From Psychrobacter sp. JCM 18900 (lineage in GTDB: Bacteria; Pseudomonadota; Gammaproteobacteria; Pseudomonadales; Moraxellaceae): a stretch of 64,000 bases of DNA. Below are positions 34,925 to 43,274 of the stretch, piece after piece. Every line of letters begins with the position of its first letter. Position 1 is the first letter of the stretch. The notes beneath the pieces are model-generated. The model was not told where the DNA came from and searched no databases. It worked only from the letters and a program-made list of their open reading frames with translations. The position numbers and the translations under genes were made by a program. Location of the stretch: assembly GCF_904846625.1 (NCBI RefSeq), contig NZ_CAJHBL010000001.1:62001-126000 (forward strand), in the 5' to 3' direction.

Positions 34925-36097
34925 CTATAGGACAGCTTTTGGATATGAGCCTAATATGCGCAAATCTTTGACCAATGGACGAATATCATTGATGGCAGCG
35001 CTAACGTTTGGATCATTAACATGACCATTCATATCGATAAAGAATACGTATGCCCACTTGTTAGGACGCTCAGGACGCGTCTCAATACTGGTCATCGATA
35101 CGCCATGATATGACAAAGGTTTCAAGATTTCGATCAGTGCGCCTGCTTTATCATGAGCGGAGACGACGATAGAGGTTTTGTCTTGGCCAGATGGCGCAAT
35201 CGCCTCATGACCGATGATAAGGAAGCGTGTGGTGTTACTTGGATTGTCTTCGATGTTTGAGTAAAGCTTATGCAAACCGTACTCCGCAACAGCAACATCA
35301 CCTGCAATCGCAGCTGAATGCCATTCGTTTTTGAGGCGGCGAGCGGCTTCACCGTTGCTTGATACAGCAACGCGTTCGACATTAGGGAAGTTTACATCTA
35401 GCCAATGACGGCACTGAGCAAGCGACTGCTGATGCGAATAAATACGGCTCAAGCCATCAATCTTAGTATGTTCAGCAACCAAGAAGTTTTGATGAATTGG
35501 CAATTCAACTTCGCCAATGATTTTTAAGGTAGAAGATAAGAAGCCATCTAGAGTATGGTTGACGACGCCTTCTGAAGAGTTTTCAACAGGGACCACGCCA
35601 TACATCGCTGTCCCCGCTTCGACTTCGCGGAACACATCAGTAATGGTTGTCATCGGTACGGTATCCGCGGCTTTACCAAAATGCTTGAGCGCAGCGGCAT
35701 GCGTAAAGGTACCGACAGGGCCCAAGAAAGCAATACGCTGCGGCGCTTCTAAATCCAAGCATACTGACATGATTTCACGGAACAAACGCGCCATTTTCTC
35801 ATCAGCGATTGGACCTGCATTACGCTCCATGACAGCTTTTAGTACCTGTGCTTCACGCTCAGGGCGGTAAAAGATAGGATTGCTATTGTCATCAGCAGCA
35901 GTATGATTTTTCTTTACCATGGCTACTTGCTGAGCCAGCTTTGCACGGTTGTTGATTAACGTTTGGATCTCACAGTCTACTGCGTCAATATTTTGGCGAA
36001 TATTGTCTAAAAACTCTTTTTCAGTTGCGGTATCGCTAGCGCCTGTAGTGGTTTGATTTAGATTATCCATTGTTTGCTCTGGTGACTGCTCGCTCAT
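34925..36097 (-). CDS. pheA: Bifunctional chorismate mutase / prephenate dehydratase (P-protein)
   Basis: This 390-residue protein makes phenylpyruvate from chorismate. Three domains are visible. The chorismate mutase is about 27-115 (LDNIRQNIDAVDCEIQTLINNRAKLAQQVAMVK, REAQVLKAVMERN). The prephenate dehydratase is about 118-295, opening RIAFLGPVGTFTHAAAL and containing VPVENSSEGVV, SHQQSLAQCRHWL and NTTRFLIIG (catalytic Thr). The regulatory ACT domain runs from about 303, with KAGALIEILKPLSYHGVSMTSIETRP, which carries the GAL and ESRP-type phenylalanine-binding motifs. It probably starts the pheA-hisC-tyrA/aroA series. A Gln/Thr-rich 25-residue N-terminal extension precedes the mutase. Confidence 0.95.
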   Translation of the reverse strand: MSEQSPEQTMDNLNQTTTGASDTATEKEFLDNIRQNIDAVDCEIQTLINNRAKLAQQVAMVKKNHTAADDNSNPIFYRPEREAQVLKAVMERNAGPIADEKMARLFREIMSVCLDLEAPQRIAFLGPVGTFTHAAALKHFGKAADTVPMTTITDVFREVEAGTAMYGVVPVENSSEGVVNHTLDGFLSSTLKIIGEVELPIHQNFLVAEHTKIDGLSRIYSHQQSLAQCRHWLDVNFPNVERVAVSSNGEAARRLKNEWHSAAIAGDVAVAEYGLHKLYSNIEDNPSNTTRFLIIGHEAIAPSGQDKTSIVVSAHDKAGALIEILKPLSYHGVSMTSIETRPERPNKWAYVFFIDMNGHVNDPNVSAAINDIRPLVKDLRILGSYPKAVL

Positions 36098-36572
36098 TAC
36101 CGCCCATCCTTTTTAGATTTTATCGCTGTTAGATATTACTATTATTTAAATATGGCTATTACATTGCTATTACTTAGGTAGCTCTATTGCCAAATCTGAC
36201 TATTTTCTGTTTTTAGTTAAAGACTAAGGCTGATGATAGAAACTATCTTCAAAATCAATCTTAAAACAGTCTATCAAAAACACCTTATATTGCTAGTACC
36301 ATTTGGCGTTAATGCTATATTTACTGCCAAATACAGCAGCTTGATACATAGCCGGCTCTACTATAGCAAAAACTAAGGTCAGTGCCCATTCGTAAATGCG
36401 TATAAATATACCAACTGTTATTAATATTAGCACAGTTGAGCCAGATAACAGCGATGCATAGCATAACTATGAGGCAACACCTGCCCAAAACTGTGTTACA
36501 GTTCCAGTTCAGCTCCCTACCCTGTTATATATAAGAGGAGCATCATGTGATTAATAAAAAAAAGGATACCTG
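36098..36572. promoter_or_regulatory. Divergent pheA/tal intergenic region
   Basis: This 475-base gap holds no gene. A 7-bp inverted repeat ATTTGGC/GCCAAAT spans about 36301-36332. I looked for a Phe-rich leader peptide before pheA and saw none, so attenuation is not supported. Confidence 0.4.
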
Positions 36573-37517
36573 ATGAGCGCATTACAACAGCTACGCACTA
36601 TGACCACGATTGTTGCTGATACTGGTGACCTTGCCGCTATTGCCCGTTTAAAACCTATCGATGCAACCACCAACCCAAGCCTTATTACCAAGGCTCTGAT
36701 TCATCCTGACAACCAAGGCATGTTGTCAGAGACCATGAGTCGTCATAATGGTGACGTGGATGCCGTGATCGATGCGCTGACCATTCAGGTTGGCTGCGAT
36801 ATTTTAGAGCTGATCGAAGGCCGAGTCTCTACTGAAGTGGATGCTCGCTTATCTTATGATACTCAAGCGACGATAGATAAGGCTCTGGCCTTTATGGATG
36901 CTTACCAAAAAGCGGGCGTCGATTCAGAGCGAGTATTGATAAAAATGGCGGCAACTTGGCAAGGCATCGAGGCGGCGCGCTATCTTGAGACTCAAAATAT
37001 CCACTGCAACCTGACCTTACTGTTTGGACAACACCAAGCAATCGCTTGTGCAGATGCTGGCGTGACCCTGATATCACCTTTTGTTGGCCGTATTCTAGAT
37101 TGGCAAAAACGCCAACAAAGCCGTCAAAACGTACCGGCTTCTGATGACATGGGCGTACAGTCAGTCAAGCTCATTTATCAGTATTACAAACAGCACGGTT
37201 ACCAGACACAAGTAATGGGCGCCAGTTTCCGCTCTACCGAGCAAGTTTTGGCATTGGCAGGTTGTGACTTGTTGACGATAGCTCCCAATCTCATTGATGA
37301 GTTGGCAGCCATGGATACCGAGGTAACTCGCCAACTGTCTCCGAGTATGTCGATGGATATGAAGGCGATGACTCAGGTAAGCTTAACGCATGAAGAGTTT
37401 AGTGCTGCATATCAGCAAGACAAGGTTACGCAGGACTTATTACCTAAGGGTATTGATGGTTTTATCGGAGCGCGTGACGAGCTGGCCAAGACATTGGCAG
37501 CCATTCGCGGACAATAA
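36573..37517 (+). CDS. tal: Transaldolase
   Basis: This 314-residue protein is a TalB-type transaldolase of the non-oxidative pentose phosphate pathway, moving a dihydroxyacetone unit between sugar phosphates. Seen are the N-terminal TMTTIVADTGDLAAIARLKPIDATTNPSLITKA signature (Asp), RVLIKMAATWQGIEAARYLE with the Schiff-base Lys, HCNLTLLFGQHQAIACADAGVTLISPFVGRI, and VMGASFRSTEQVLALAGCDLLTIAP. The ATG is preceded by AAAAGGA. It is followed closely, at 110 bases, by a secreted protein with no clear functional link. Confidence 0.96.
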   Translation: MSALQQLRTMTTIVADTGDLAAIARLKPIDATTNPSLITKALIHPDNQGMLSETMSRHNGDVDAVIDALTIQVGCDILELIEGRVSTEVDARLSYDTQATIDKALAFMDAYQKAGVDSERVLIKMAATWQGIEAARYLETQNIHCNLTLLFGQHQAIACADAGVTLISPFVGRILDWQKRQQSRQNVPASDDMGVQSVKLIYQYYKQHGYQTQVMGASFRSTEQVLALAGCDLLTIAPNLIDELAAMDTEVTRQLSPSMSMDMKAMTQVSLTHEEFSAAYQQDKVTQDLLPKGIDGFIGARDELAKTLAAIRGQ

Positions 37518-37627
37518 TAGCCACACGACAGAGCACGACGGATACTGAGCTGGCACAAAAGATATTTGCCTACTAATAGTAAGTTGGCTATCATTACCTA
37601 CTTCAAATGACAAGAAGCAAGGCTTAT

Positions 37628-38095
37628 ATGAAACGGCTATCAATATTATTGGCAGGCAGTGCTTTAGCAATCAGCGCCCAGGCAGTTAACTGGGTAGAGG
37701 TGTCCGAGAGCAGCTCTGGATCAATTTTTAGTATAGATTTGGATTCTATTGAAAGCTCTGACATCAGTATCATAGATGAAAAAGATGTCGAAAATATCAC
37801 GGTATCTATCCTTAGAACCTATCCTAAAGACAAAGATGCCGATAAAGATGACTCGAAGGAAGAAAAAAACAGTATTGACCATAGTGAGCAACAACTACTC
37901 ATTTCATGCAAAGATGCCAGTTACTATAGACGAGCCTTTGTTAACTATGATGCTGAAGGTAAAGTAACCAAATCATGGCAGTCAGAAAAACCAATATTGA
38001 CCACAAAAGATTTTAAAGTCACCACCCCAAAGACAGTCGGTCGTACGGTGATAGAGCAGTCTTGTAAAGACTACGAACAAGACGAAGAGCAATAA
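37628..38095 (+). CDS. Secreted protein, surface-adhesin-E-like
   Basis: This 155-residue protein has a clear signal peptide (MKRLSILLAGSALAISAQA) and a small beta-rich mature domain. It opens VNWVEVSESSSGSIFSIDLDSIE, runs through VSILRTYP, and has two Cys (in LLISCKDASYYRR and IEQSCKDYEQ) that could form a disulfide. The pattern 'W-V-x-V ... D-x-x-S-I ... S-C-x-x-x-x-Y-R' resembles the small adhesin-E-like/CNP1-like periplasmic families, but I cannot assign it firmly. A Lys/Asp/Glu-rich insertion (KDKDADKDDSKEEKN) sits mid-domain. The start at 37628 is preferred over 37607 because AAGG is 5 bases upstream and the signal peptide begins there. Confidence 0.7.
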   Translation: MKRLSILLAGSALAISAQAVNWVEVSESSSGSIFSIDLDSIESSDISIIDEKDVENITVSILRTYPKDKDADKDDSKEEKNSIDHSEQQLLISCKDASYYRRAFVNYDAEGKVTKSWQSEKPILTTKDFKVTTPKTVGRTVIEQSCKDYEQDEEQ

Positions 38096-38141
38096 ATACA
38101 GCCTACTTAACACAATACTAAAAAACATCAATACAGTATCG

Positions 38142-38176
38142 AAAAAGCGCCCTGACATAGTATCAGGGCGCTTTTT
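38142..38176. terminator. Bidirectional terminator between the secreted protein gene and apt
   Basis: AAAAAGCGCCCTGA (from 38142) pairs perfectly with TCAGGGCGCTTTTT (38163-38176) between converging genes. Confidence 0.85.
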
Positions 38177-38244
38177 ATTTGGAGAATCGTTTAACTATAT
38201 TGACAATACGACATGTCTAATAGTCAAAAACATAGCAATTTATT

Positions 38245-38811
38245 TTAAGCTTTTAATACCGTATAAACAGGTACTGGGAACTCGCCATGCAAGTCGACCA
38301 AGTCCAATAATACTAACGCACCGACCACAGTATGGTCAGCTGATTGACACAGCTCGTAAGCAGTGGTCAACGTACCACCAGTCGCCAAGATGTCATCAAC
38401 CAATAGTACGCGCTCAGGCGGTAGATTGTTTTGCATCTCAAGCGTGTCTTTACCATACTCCAGTGCATAGGCTTTGTTGGCAACAGGTGGCGGCAGCTTA
38501 CCTGGTTTACGTAGCAAGATCATACCTTTGCCCAGACGACCTGCTAGCATACTGGCAAATACAAAGCCGCGCGCTTCCACTGCACCCAGACAATCTACCT
38601 CGTCCATAAGCCCTTCTGGCAAAGCGGCAAGCAGCGCATCGATAACAGCGTCAATATGACTGCGCAGTAACGGGGTAATGTCATAAAAATCAATGCCAGC
38701 TTTTGGAAAGTCTGGTACTGTGCGAATAATCTGCCAAAACGGATGGTCAGTATTGAGCACATGAGACGTCTCATTGTTGGTGGCGGATGTGGCGGCGGCA
38801 TTGGTACTCAT
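38245..38811 (-). CDS. apt: Adenine phosphoribosyltransferase
   Basis: This 188-residue purine-salvage enzyme converts adenine and PRPP to AMP. It shows IIRTVPDFPKAGIDFYDITPLL (N-terminal hood), GAVEARGFVFASMLAGRLGKGMILLRKPGKLP (flexible loop and base contacts), ALEYGKDTLEM and the PRPP motif ERVLLVDDILATGGTLTTA. A Thr/Ala/Asn-rich tail of about 20 residues precedes the domain. The ATG follows AAGGG. The 365-base gap upstream toward rubA is AT-rich. Confidence 0.95.
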   Translation of the reverse strand: MSTNAAATSATNNETSHVLNTDHPFWQIIRTVPDFPKAGIDFYDITPLLRSHIDAVIDALLAALPEGLMDEVDCLGAVEARGFVFASMLAGRLGKGMILLRKPGKLPPPVANKAYALEYGKDTLEMQNNLPPERVLLVDDILATGGTLTTAYELCQSADHTVVGALVLLDLVDLHGEFPVPVYTVLKA

Positions 38812-39176
38812 GATGACCCTTAGCTTATGTATTTAGATGGTTTAGTTAGTTTAGATAAGACAACAACTGGATGATATATCAGCGATAAATGCTAAGCATT
38901 ACTGTGAATTTAGCGGCGATTATTATAGCATAATTGGTTTTCGTATGGCGGGCTGGCTTCCAGTCTTGTTATCAAGCGCTAATAAGGTAACGTATGTGAT
39001 TGACTTGATAAAAGAAAAGTCATCTCAATATACAAGTGTAAACTTAACTATGAAAATTGCGGTTATATGCTAAACTACGTGCGTTTTTGCAGTCTAATAT
39101 AATAGCTGTAATATTAAAAATGAGCGTTTATAGCACGCTGTAACTGTGATACTGGTAATGATCGATAGGACTATTT
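38812..39176. promoter_or_regulatory. Divergent apt/rubA intergenic region
   Basis: No gene is seen in these 365 bases. A TATAAT hexamer lies near 39100, ahead of rubA, and may be its -10 box; the matching -35 is weak. Confidence 0.35.
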
Positions 39177-39341
39177 ATGAAACGTTATGAATGTATTGTC
39201 TGCGGTTGGATATATGATGAGGCGCTTGGCTGCCCAGAAGAAGGTATCGCACCTGGTACTAAGTGGGAAGACATCCCTGATGACTGGACTTGCCCTGAGT
39301 GCGGTGTCGGCAAGCTTGATTTTGAGATGCTTGAGCTGTAG
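39177..39341 (+). CDS. rubA: Rubredoxin (54 residues)
   Basis: A short gene encodes a complete rubredoxin, a cytoplasmic one-electron carrier with a single Fe bound by four Cys. It starts [18 protein letters not shown] (first CxxC, Cys 6 and 9), has [21 protein letters not shown] (second CxxC, Cys 39 and 42) and ends FEMLEL. The aromatic core residues and the spacing match alkane-hydroxylase-type rubredoxins (RubA/AlkG2). AGGA sits 7 bases before the ATG and the TAG is at 39339-39341. The alpha/beta-hydrolase gene follows after 27 bases, so the two are likely co-transcribed. No rubredoxin reductase gene is nearby. Confidence 0.93.
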   Translation: MKRYECIVCGWIYDEALGCPEEGIAPGTKWEDIPDDWTCPECGVGKLDFEMLEL

Positions 39342-39368
39342 TAGATGACCCTCTAATTAGGACACTTC

Positions 39369-40418
39369 ATGACAAAATCAAATGACATCAATAGTGCCAA
39401 ATTGCCTGAAACGCTAGATAACAATCTAGAAGATCATCTGAATAACTACCCTACTCCTGAGTGGCGCAAATTTGGGGAGCATCAATGGCGCGACTCTGAC
39501 TTGAGTAAGCACCTTCGTCAAGCAATGATTGACATCGGTGATGGTATTGAGTTGTGTGTCGAAGCTGGCGGTAACCCTAACAATCCGCCGCTGCTGATGA
39601 TCATGGGGTTAGGCTCACAAATGATATTTTGGCCAGACAATTTTATTAAGCGCTTTATCGATGCTGGTTTTTTTGTGATTCGTTTTGATAATCGTGATAT
39701 CGGCTTGTCTTCTAAAGTGCAGATAGAAGGCTTGCCGCGTATTAGCCAGCTCAAAATGATGGTTCGTCTACAGACAGGGCTGTCTAACAAAAGCACGCAG
39801 GTTGCTTATAACTTGACGGACATGGCTGAAGACACCGCGCGTTTGATTAAAGCACTAAAGCTTGGTAAAACACACCTGCTTGGGGCTTCGATGGGCGGTA
39901 TGATTGCACAAATCGTGGCAGCACGTTATCCAAGCTTAGTACAGCGAATGGCTCTCATGTTTACCACGACCAATCGTGCGTTTTTGAAGCCACCCAAGCC
40001 CAAACAGCTATACACCCTTATCAATCGTCCAGAGAGTCACTCTGAGCGTGATATCGTGCGTCATAGTGTTTGGTTTATGAAGACCGTTGGTACACCAGGT
40101 CATGTGAATGTGCGTATGGTGCGCGAAATCGCTAAGATTCGCTATCAGCGCAACTTCCACCCGCTTGGTACGGTGCAGCAGCTCAATGCTATCTTGGCAT
40201 CAGGTTCTATCAGCCGATTTAGTAAGCAAGTCAAAGCACCAACGATTGTATTACATGGTAGCGCTGACGGACTCCTGCCTGCCTCGCAGGGCCGAGTCGT
40301 TGCCAAGACTATCCCTAATGCTACGTTCCATCTCATCGAAGGCATGGCACACGATATTCCAGAGTATTATCAGCCTTATATGGTTGACTTAATCAGCAAT
40401 CATTTATCGAGCAACTAG
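39369..40418 (+). CDS. Alpha/beta-hydrolase (esterase-like)
   Basis: This 349-residue protein has an alpha/beta-hydrolase fold with the oxyanion strand PPLLMIMGLGSQMIFWPDNF, the nucleophile elbow GASMGG (Ser in HLLGASMGGMIAQIVAARYP), the acid in VLHGSADGLLPAS and the base His in EGMAHDIPEYY. The first 40 residues form an extended polar N-terminus without a signal peptide. It resembles the EstB-type esterase that follows rubA-rubB in Acinetobacter alkane-utilisation operons. Here it directly follows rubA, without rubB. Substrate is unknown. Confidence 0.87.
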   Translation: MTKSNDINSAKLPETLDNNLEDHLNNYPTPEWRKFGEHQWRDSDLSKHLRQAMIDIGDGIELCVEAGGNPNNPPLLMIMGLGSQMIFWPDNFIKRFIDAGFFVIRFDNRDIGLSSKVQIEGLPRISQLKMMVRLQTGLSNKSTQVAYNLTDMAEDTARLIKALKLGKTHLLGASMGGMIAQIVAARYPSLVQRMALMFTTTNRAFLKPPKPKQLYTLINRPESHSERDIVRHSVWFMKTVGTPGHVNVRMVREIAKIRYQRNFHPLGTVQQLNAILASGSISRFSKQVKAPTIVLHGSADGLLPASQGRVVAKTIPNATFHLIEGMAHDIPEYYQPYMVDLISNHLSSN

Positions 40419-40437
40419 CTTTAAATACATCAATGTC

Positions 40438-40490
40438 AAAAAAAGAGTGTAAAACCTATCGCTAACTCACAGGTTTTACACTCTTTTTTA
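40438..40490. terminator. Strong hairpin terminator after the hydrolase gene
   Basis: The arms AAAAAAGAGTGTAAAACCT (ending 40457) and its complement (40471-40489) pair perfectly, with T-runs on both sides. Confidence 0.85.
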
Positions 40491-40507
40491 TTGTCTATTT
40501 AATCCTA

Positions 40508-40677
40508 GGGCGTGTCCTCAATTCAATCGATAGTTATCTAAATGGGTTAAAAATGGCTAAATCTTGCCAAATGGCGTCAAATAGCTGACTAATATCTCGA
40601 TATTATCTGCGCTATTTTCCTTGTTTGACTGCGATTTATCTCATTTTTATCACCATTTTTAAAATGAGTACACGCCC
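40508..40677. mobile_element. Complete 170-bp MITE-like element with terminal inverted repeats
   Basis: The ends are inverted copies of each other: GGGCGTGTCCTCAATT at the left, and at the right, read on the minus strand, GGGCGTGTACTCATTT. Both ends sit in the tetramer CTAG, consistent with a TA target duplication inside C-TA-G. There is no coding capacity. It lies between the hydrolase terminator and the convergent WG-repeat gene. Related sequences occur at 5417-5439 (one end) and 60312-60373 (deleted copy). Confidence 0.75.
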
Positions 40678-40688
40678 TAGTAATTGCA

Positions 40689-41711
40689 TCAATCACAAGC
40701 AACACCAGCCCCTTCCTTATCAATACACATTTTATTCCCATTCTTTAGGTTGCCAATCCACGCCTTACCACCTGTAAATACAAAGGATGGTTTGCCCTGA
40801 TAGCTATCGTTAGCGTTCACACCATTATTAGCAAAGCGAAAAGGGATCACCAGCTCACCGCCTAAATTGACAAAACCCCACTCTTCACCGATACGCACGC
40901 CAGCATACTCCTCAGAGAACGGACGCACTTCGTCAAATGAGTACGTAATCATCGTGACATTATTGTCATCGACAAAACCCCATTTACCATCTTGCTGACG
41001 CGATTGAAGCGTCGTAAAGCGCGCTGGTACAGACTGTGATGCTGTGCTAGATTTTTCGTTAGAAGAAGTAGGTTTATTCACTGCCTGAGTGTCATTCTGG
41101 GCATTTGGATCATGCGCTGCATTACCGTTTTTATCTACCCAACTGGTTGCACGGCCTTTGCGTACACGCGCCACCCCATTACGATAATTATCAATATCAT
41201 CAATCGCTGCAGAAAATAAGACAACGGTACTATTGGCTGTGTTAATCACACCATAGTTACCCTCTTTTTTTACCACGATACGCCCATCCGATACAGGCCG
41301 CGCCCATCCTTGACTCTCTGTCAGTATATCGTACATGGCAGGCACGACTTCACGGCCCTGCATATTGAGATAGCCGACTCGACTGTTACGCAATACAGGC
41401 AACAGACCGTCTGATAGTTTATCGGCATCGACTTTTTGATAACGTGACAAATCAACGACTCGTTTGCCTTTTTTATCGATTAAAGCCACCGGCGCACCAA
41501 AATCTTTGATCGCCAAAAAATAACTACTACTGGCCGTGCAGGAGACGTTTTTGTAATAACTTTTTGGGATTTTACAACTGGCGGCATGTGCGCTAGGCAT
41601 CAAAAACAATGCGCTAGATAGCATCGTCACGACGACACTGTATTGCGATATCTTTGGTAGCAAGCCAGACAATGTATGTGGCTGTTTTTTTGATAGCAAT
41701 CGTTGAAGCAT
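40689..41711 (-). CDS. Secreted WG-repeat protein
   Basis: This protein of about 340 residues has a long-n-region signal peptide ending SAHA. It carries several WG-type repeats, short beta units with the pattern W/Y-G-x-I/V-x-x-x-G-x-x-V-I/V-P. Examples are VGYLNMQGREVVPAMYD, NYGVINTANSTVV, KWGFVDDNNVTMITYSFDEV and EWGFVNLGGELVIPFRFA. Such repeats form a propeller- or solenoid-like binding surface; their function is generally unknown. A Gln/Asn/Ser-rich linker lies in the middle. Cys residues occur at both ends. The Met at 41711 is chosen (AGG 7 bases upstream and start of the signal peptide); an ATG at 41771 has no ribosome binding site. Confidence 0.8.
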   Translation of the reverse strand: MLQRLLSKKQPHTLSGLLPKISQYSVVVTMLSSALFLMPSAHAASCKIPKSYYKNVSCTASSSYFLAIKDFGAPVALIDKKGKRVVDLSRYQKVDADKLSDGLLPVLRNSRVGYLNMQGREVVPAMYDILTESQGWARPVSDGRIVVKKEGNYGVINTANSTVVLFSAAIDDIDNYRNGVARVRKGRATSWVDKNGNAAHDPNAQNDTQAVNKPTSSNEKSSTASQSVPARFTTLQSRQQDGKWGFVDDNNVTMITYSFDEVRPFSEEYAGVRIGEEWGFVNLGGELVIPFRFANNGVNANDSYQGKPSFVFTGGKAWIGNLKNGNKMCIDKEGAGVACD

Positions 41712-42190
41712 AAATAAACCTAGACAAATAATATAGATTGTTTGGTATAACAAATCAGACGTTAAGTACATTATATCGTCAATCTACTATACATGTGTTG
41801 CAGCAATAATGTCGCTTAAAGTGCTACACACATATTATCCCTACAAACCATCTCTACAAAAGTATCACTTGTATACATCATGCGCTTTCATACTCCTACG
41901 AATCGTCACCCTGATACAAATATTTTGATATAAATACCATTACCCAACTGTCATAAGACTCTTGTGAAAAACGTAGCTATATCAAATACTTTGATTATTT
42001 ATTTGCGTCCAACATACCCAATAATTTTCCGCATAGCGATAGTACCTGTATTCAGCATAATAAATTATGGTTTTGCCATTTCATTTTGCACTGAAAACCA
42101 CGACAATATGGCTCTATGTCAACATAAGTTCTGACATGATGCAATGATAATAAGAATGCTGTTATTCAAATACTGTTATAAGGACAAATT
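41712..42190. promoter_or_regulatory. Divergent region between the WG-repeat gene and the DMT transporter
   Basis: No gene or clear repeat is visible in these 479 bases; it presumably holds the two promoters. Confidence 0.35.
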
Positions 42191-43123
42191 ATGGCTATTG
42201 CTTCAACGCGATCTGCACCTATTGGCTTAGTCATTGGTTGTATCATTTTTGGATTGGGCAGCTTGATTGTCGCTCACGTCGATATTGGAGGTTGGGCCAT
42301 GTCGTTTTGGCGATTGGCTGTTTCGGGTATTGCATTTGCGGTATTGGCTAAGATAATGGGCCAACGAATGCCCAAATCAAGACGGGCCGTTTTTTATGCG
42401 CTACTATCAGGGGCATTTTTAGGATTAGATTTGGCGCTGTGGCACGAGAGTATTTATGCGGTTGGGCCTGGTATTTCGACGCTGCTTAATAGTTTGCAAA
42501 TATTTTTCTTGGCTGCGATTGGGTTTTTGTATTTCAATGAGCGTCAGTCTATCGTACAGCTTATTAGTTTGTTCTTAGCCATGATAGGCGTGGCGATGAT
42601 AGGTAGCCCTGAATTCGCACACAACACCGCTGCGACTTGGGGTTTTGTCACTGGTATTGTATCGGGTGCCATGTTAGCTGCATCAATGACATTTATCCGC
42701 AAAACGCATGACACTGAACCGACGCCTATATTTATGCTAATGCAGCTGATCAGTATCGGCGGCGTCTTAGCCATGATTATACCGATGTTTGTATTTGATA
42801 CAGGTAATATCCTACCCAATACATGGTCTGAGATTGGCTGGGTGCTTATCTATGGTACGGTGATGCAATGCTTGGCATGGGGATTGATTGCCTACTCTAT
42901 TCCTAAGCTATCTCTGGCACTGACTGGACTGCTATTGTTGACTGAACCTATTGCAGCCCTTGTCATTGATTATAGTTGGCTGGACAAGCCGATTAACACT
43001 TTGCAGTGGAGTGGCGCACTATTAACGATGTTTGCTATTTACTTAGGCTCTTTAAAACCAAAGCCACGCGCCCTTCGCCGCTATCGATTTTTTTCGAGGT
43101 TTTATAAGCGAGATTATAAATAG
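42191..43123 (+). CDS. EamA-family (DMT) transporter
   Basis: This 310-residue inner-membrane protein has ten predicted hydrophobic segments in two EamA repeats (first about 8-137, second about 150-285). Features are ARG-free GLVIGCIIFGLGSLIVAHVDIGGWAMSFWRLAVSG, LGLDLALWHESIYAVGPGISTLLNSLQIFFLA and the end-of-domain GLLLLTEPIAALVIDYSWL, then GALLTMFAIYLGS. The family exports metabolites or drugs; substrate is unknown. The basic C-terminus (RRYRFFSRFYKRDYK) is cytoplasmic. AAGGA precedes the ATG. Confidence 0.88.
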   Translation: MAIASTRSAPIGLVIGCIIFGLGSLIVAHVDIGGWAMSFWRLAVSGIAFAVLAKIMGQRMPKSRRAVFYALLSGAFLGLDLALWHESIYAVGPGISTLLNSLQIFFLAAIGFLYFNERQSIVQLISLFLAMIGVAMIGSPEFAHNTAATWGFVTGIVSGAMLAASMTFIRKTHDTEPTPIFMLMQLISIGGVLAMIIPMFVFDTGNILPNTWSEIGWVLIYGTVMQCLAWGLIAYSIPKLSLALTGLLLLTEPIAALVIDYSWLDKPINTLQWSGALLTMFAIYLGSLKPKPRALRRYRFFSRFYKRDYK

Positions 43124-43169
43124 TTCCGACACCGTTGTTCGCTACTACTGTTGCTTAATATTGCCATAC

Positions 43170-43208
43170 AAAAAAGCACCCATGCTATCGGTAGCATGGG
43201 CGCTTTTT
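43170..43208. terminator. Bidirectional terminator between the DMT gene and the permease gene
   Basis: AAAAAAGC-ACCCATGCTA pairs with TAGCATGGG-C-GCTTTTT around a TCGG loop, between converging genes. Confidence 0.85.
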
Positions 43209-43274
43209 GTTAGATGAGATATGCTTTGACCGTCTTTATTTGATAGGCGCAAACTTCAATCTCATCAGTATTAC

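Noticed and set aside
36098..36300. Phe-rich leader peptide and attenuator before pheA
   Set aside because: No short frame rich in Phe followed by a terminator hairpin was found on the minus strand.
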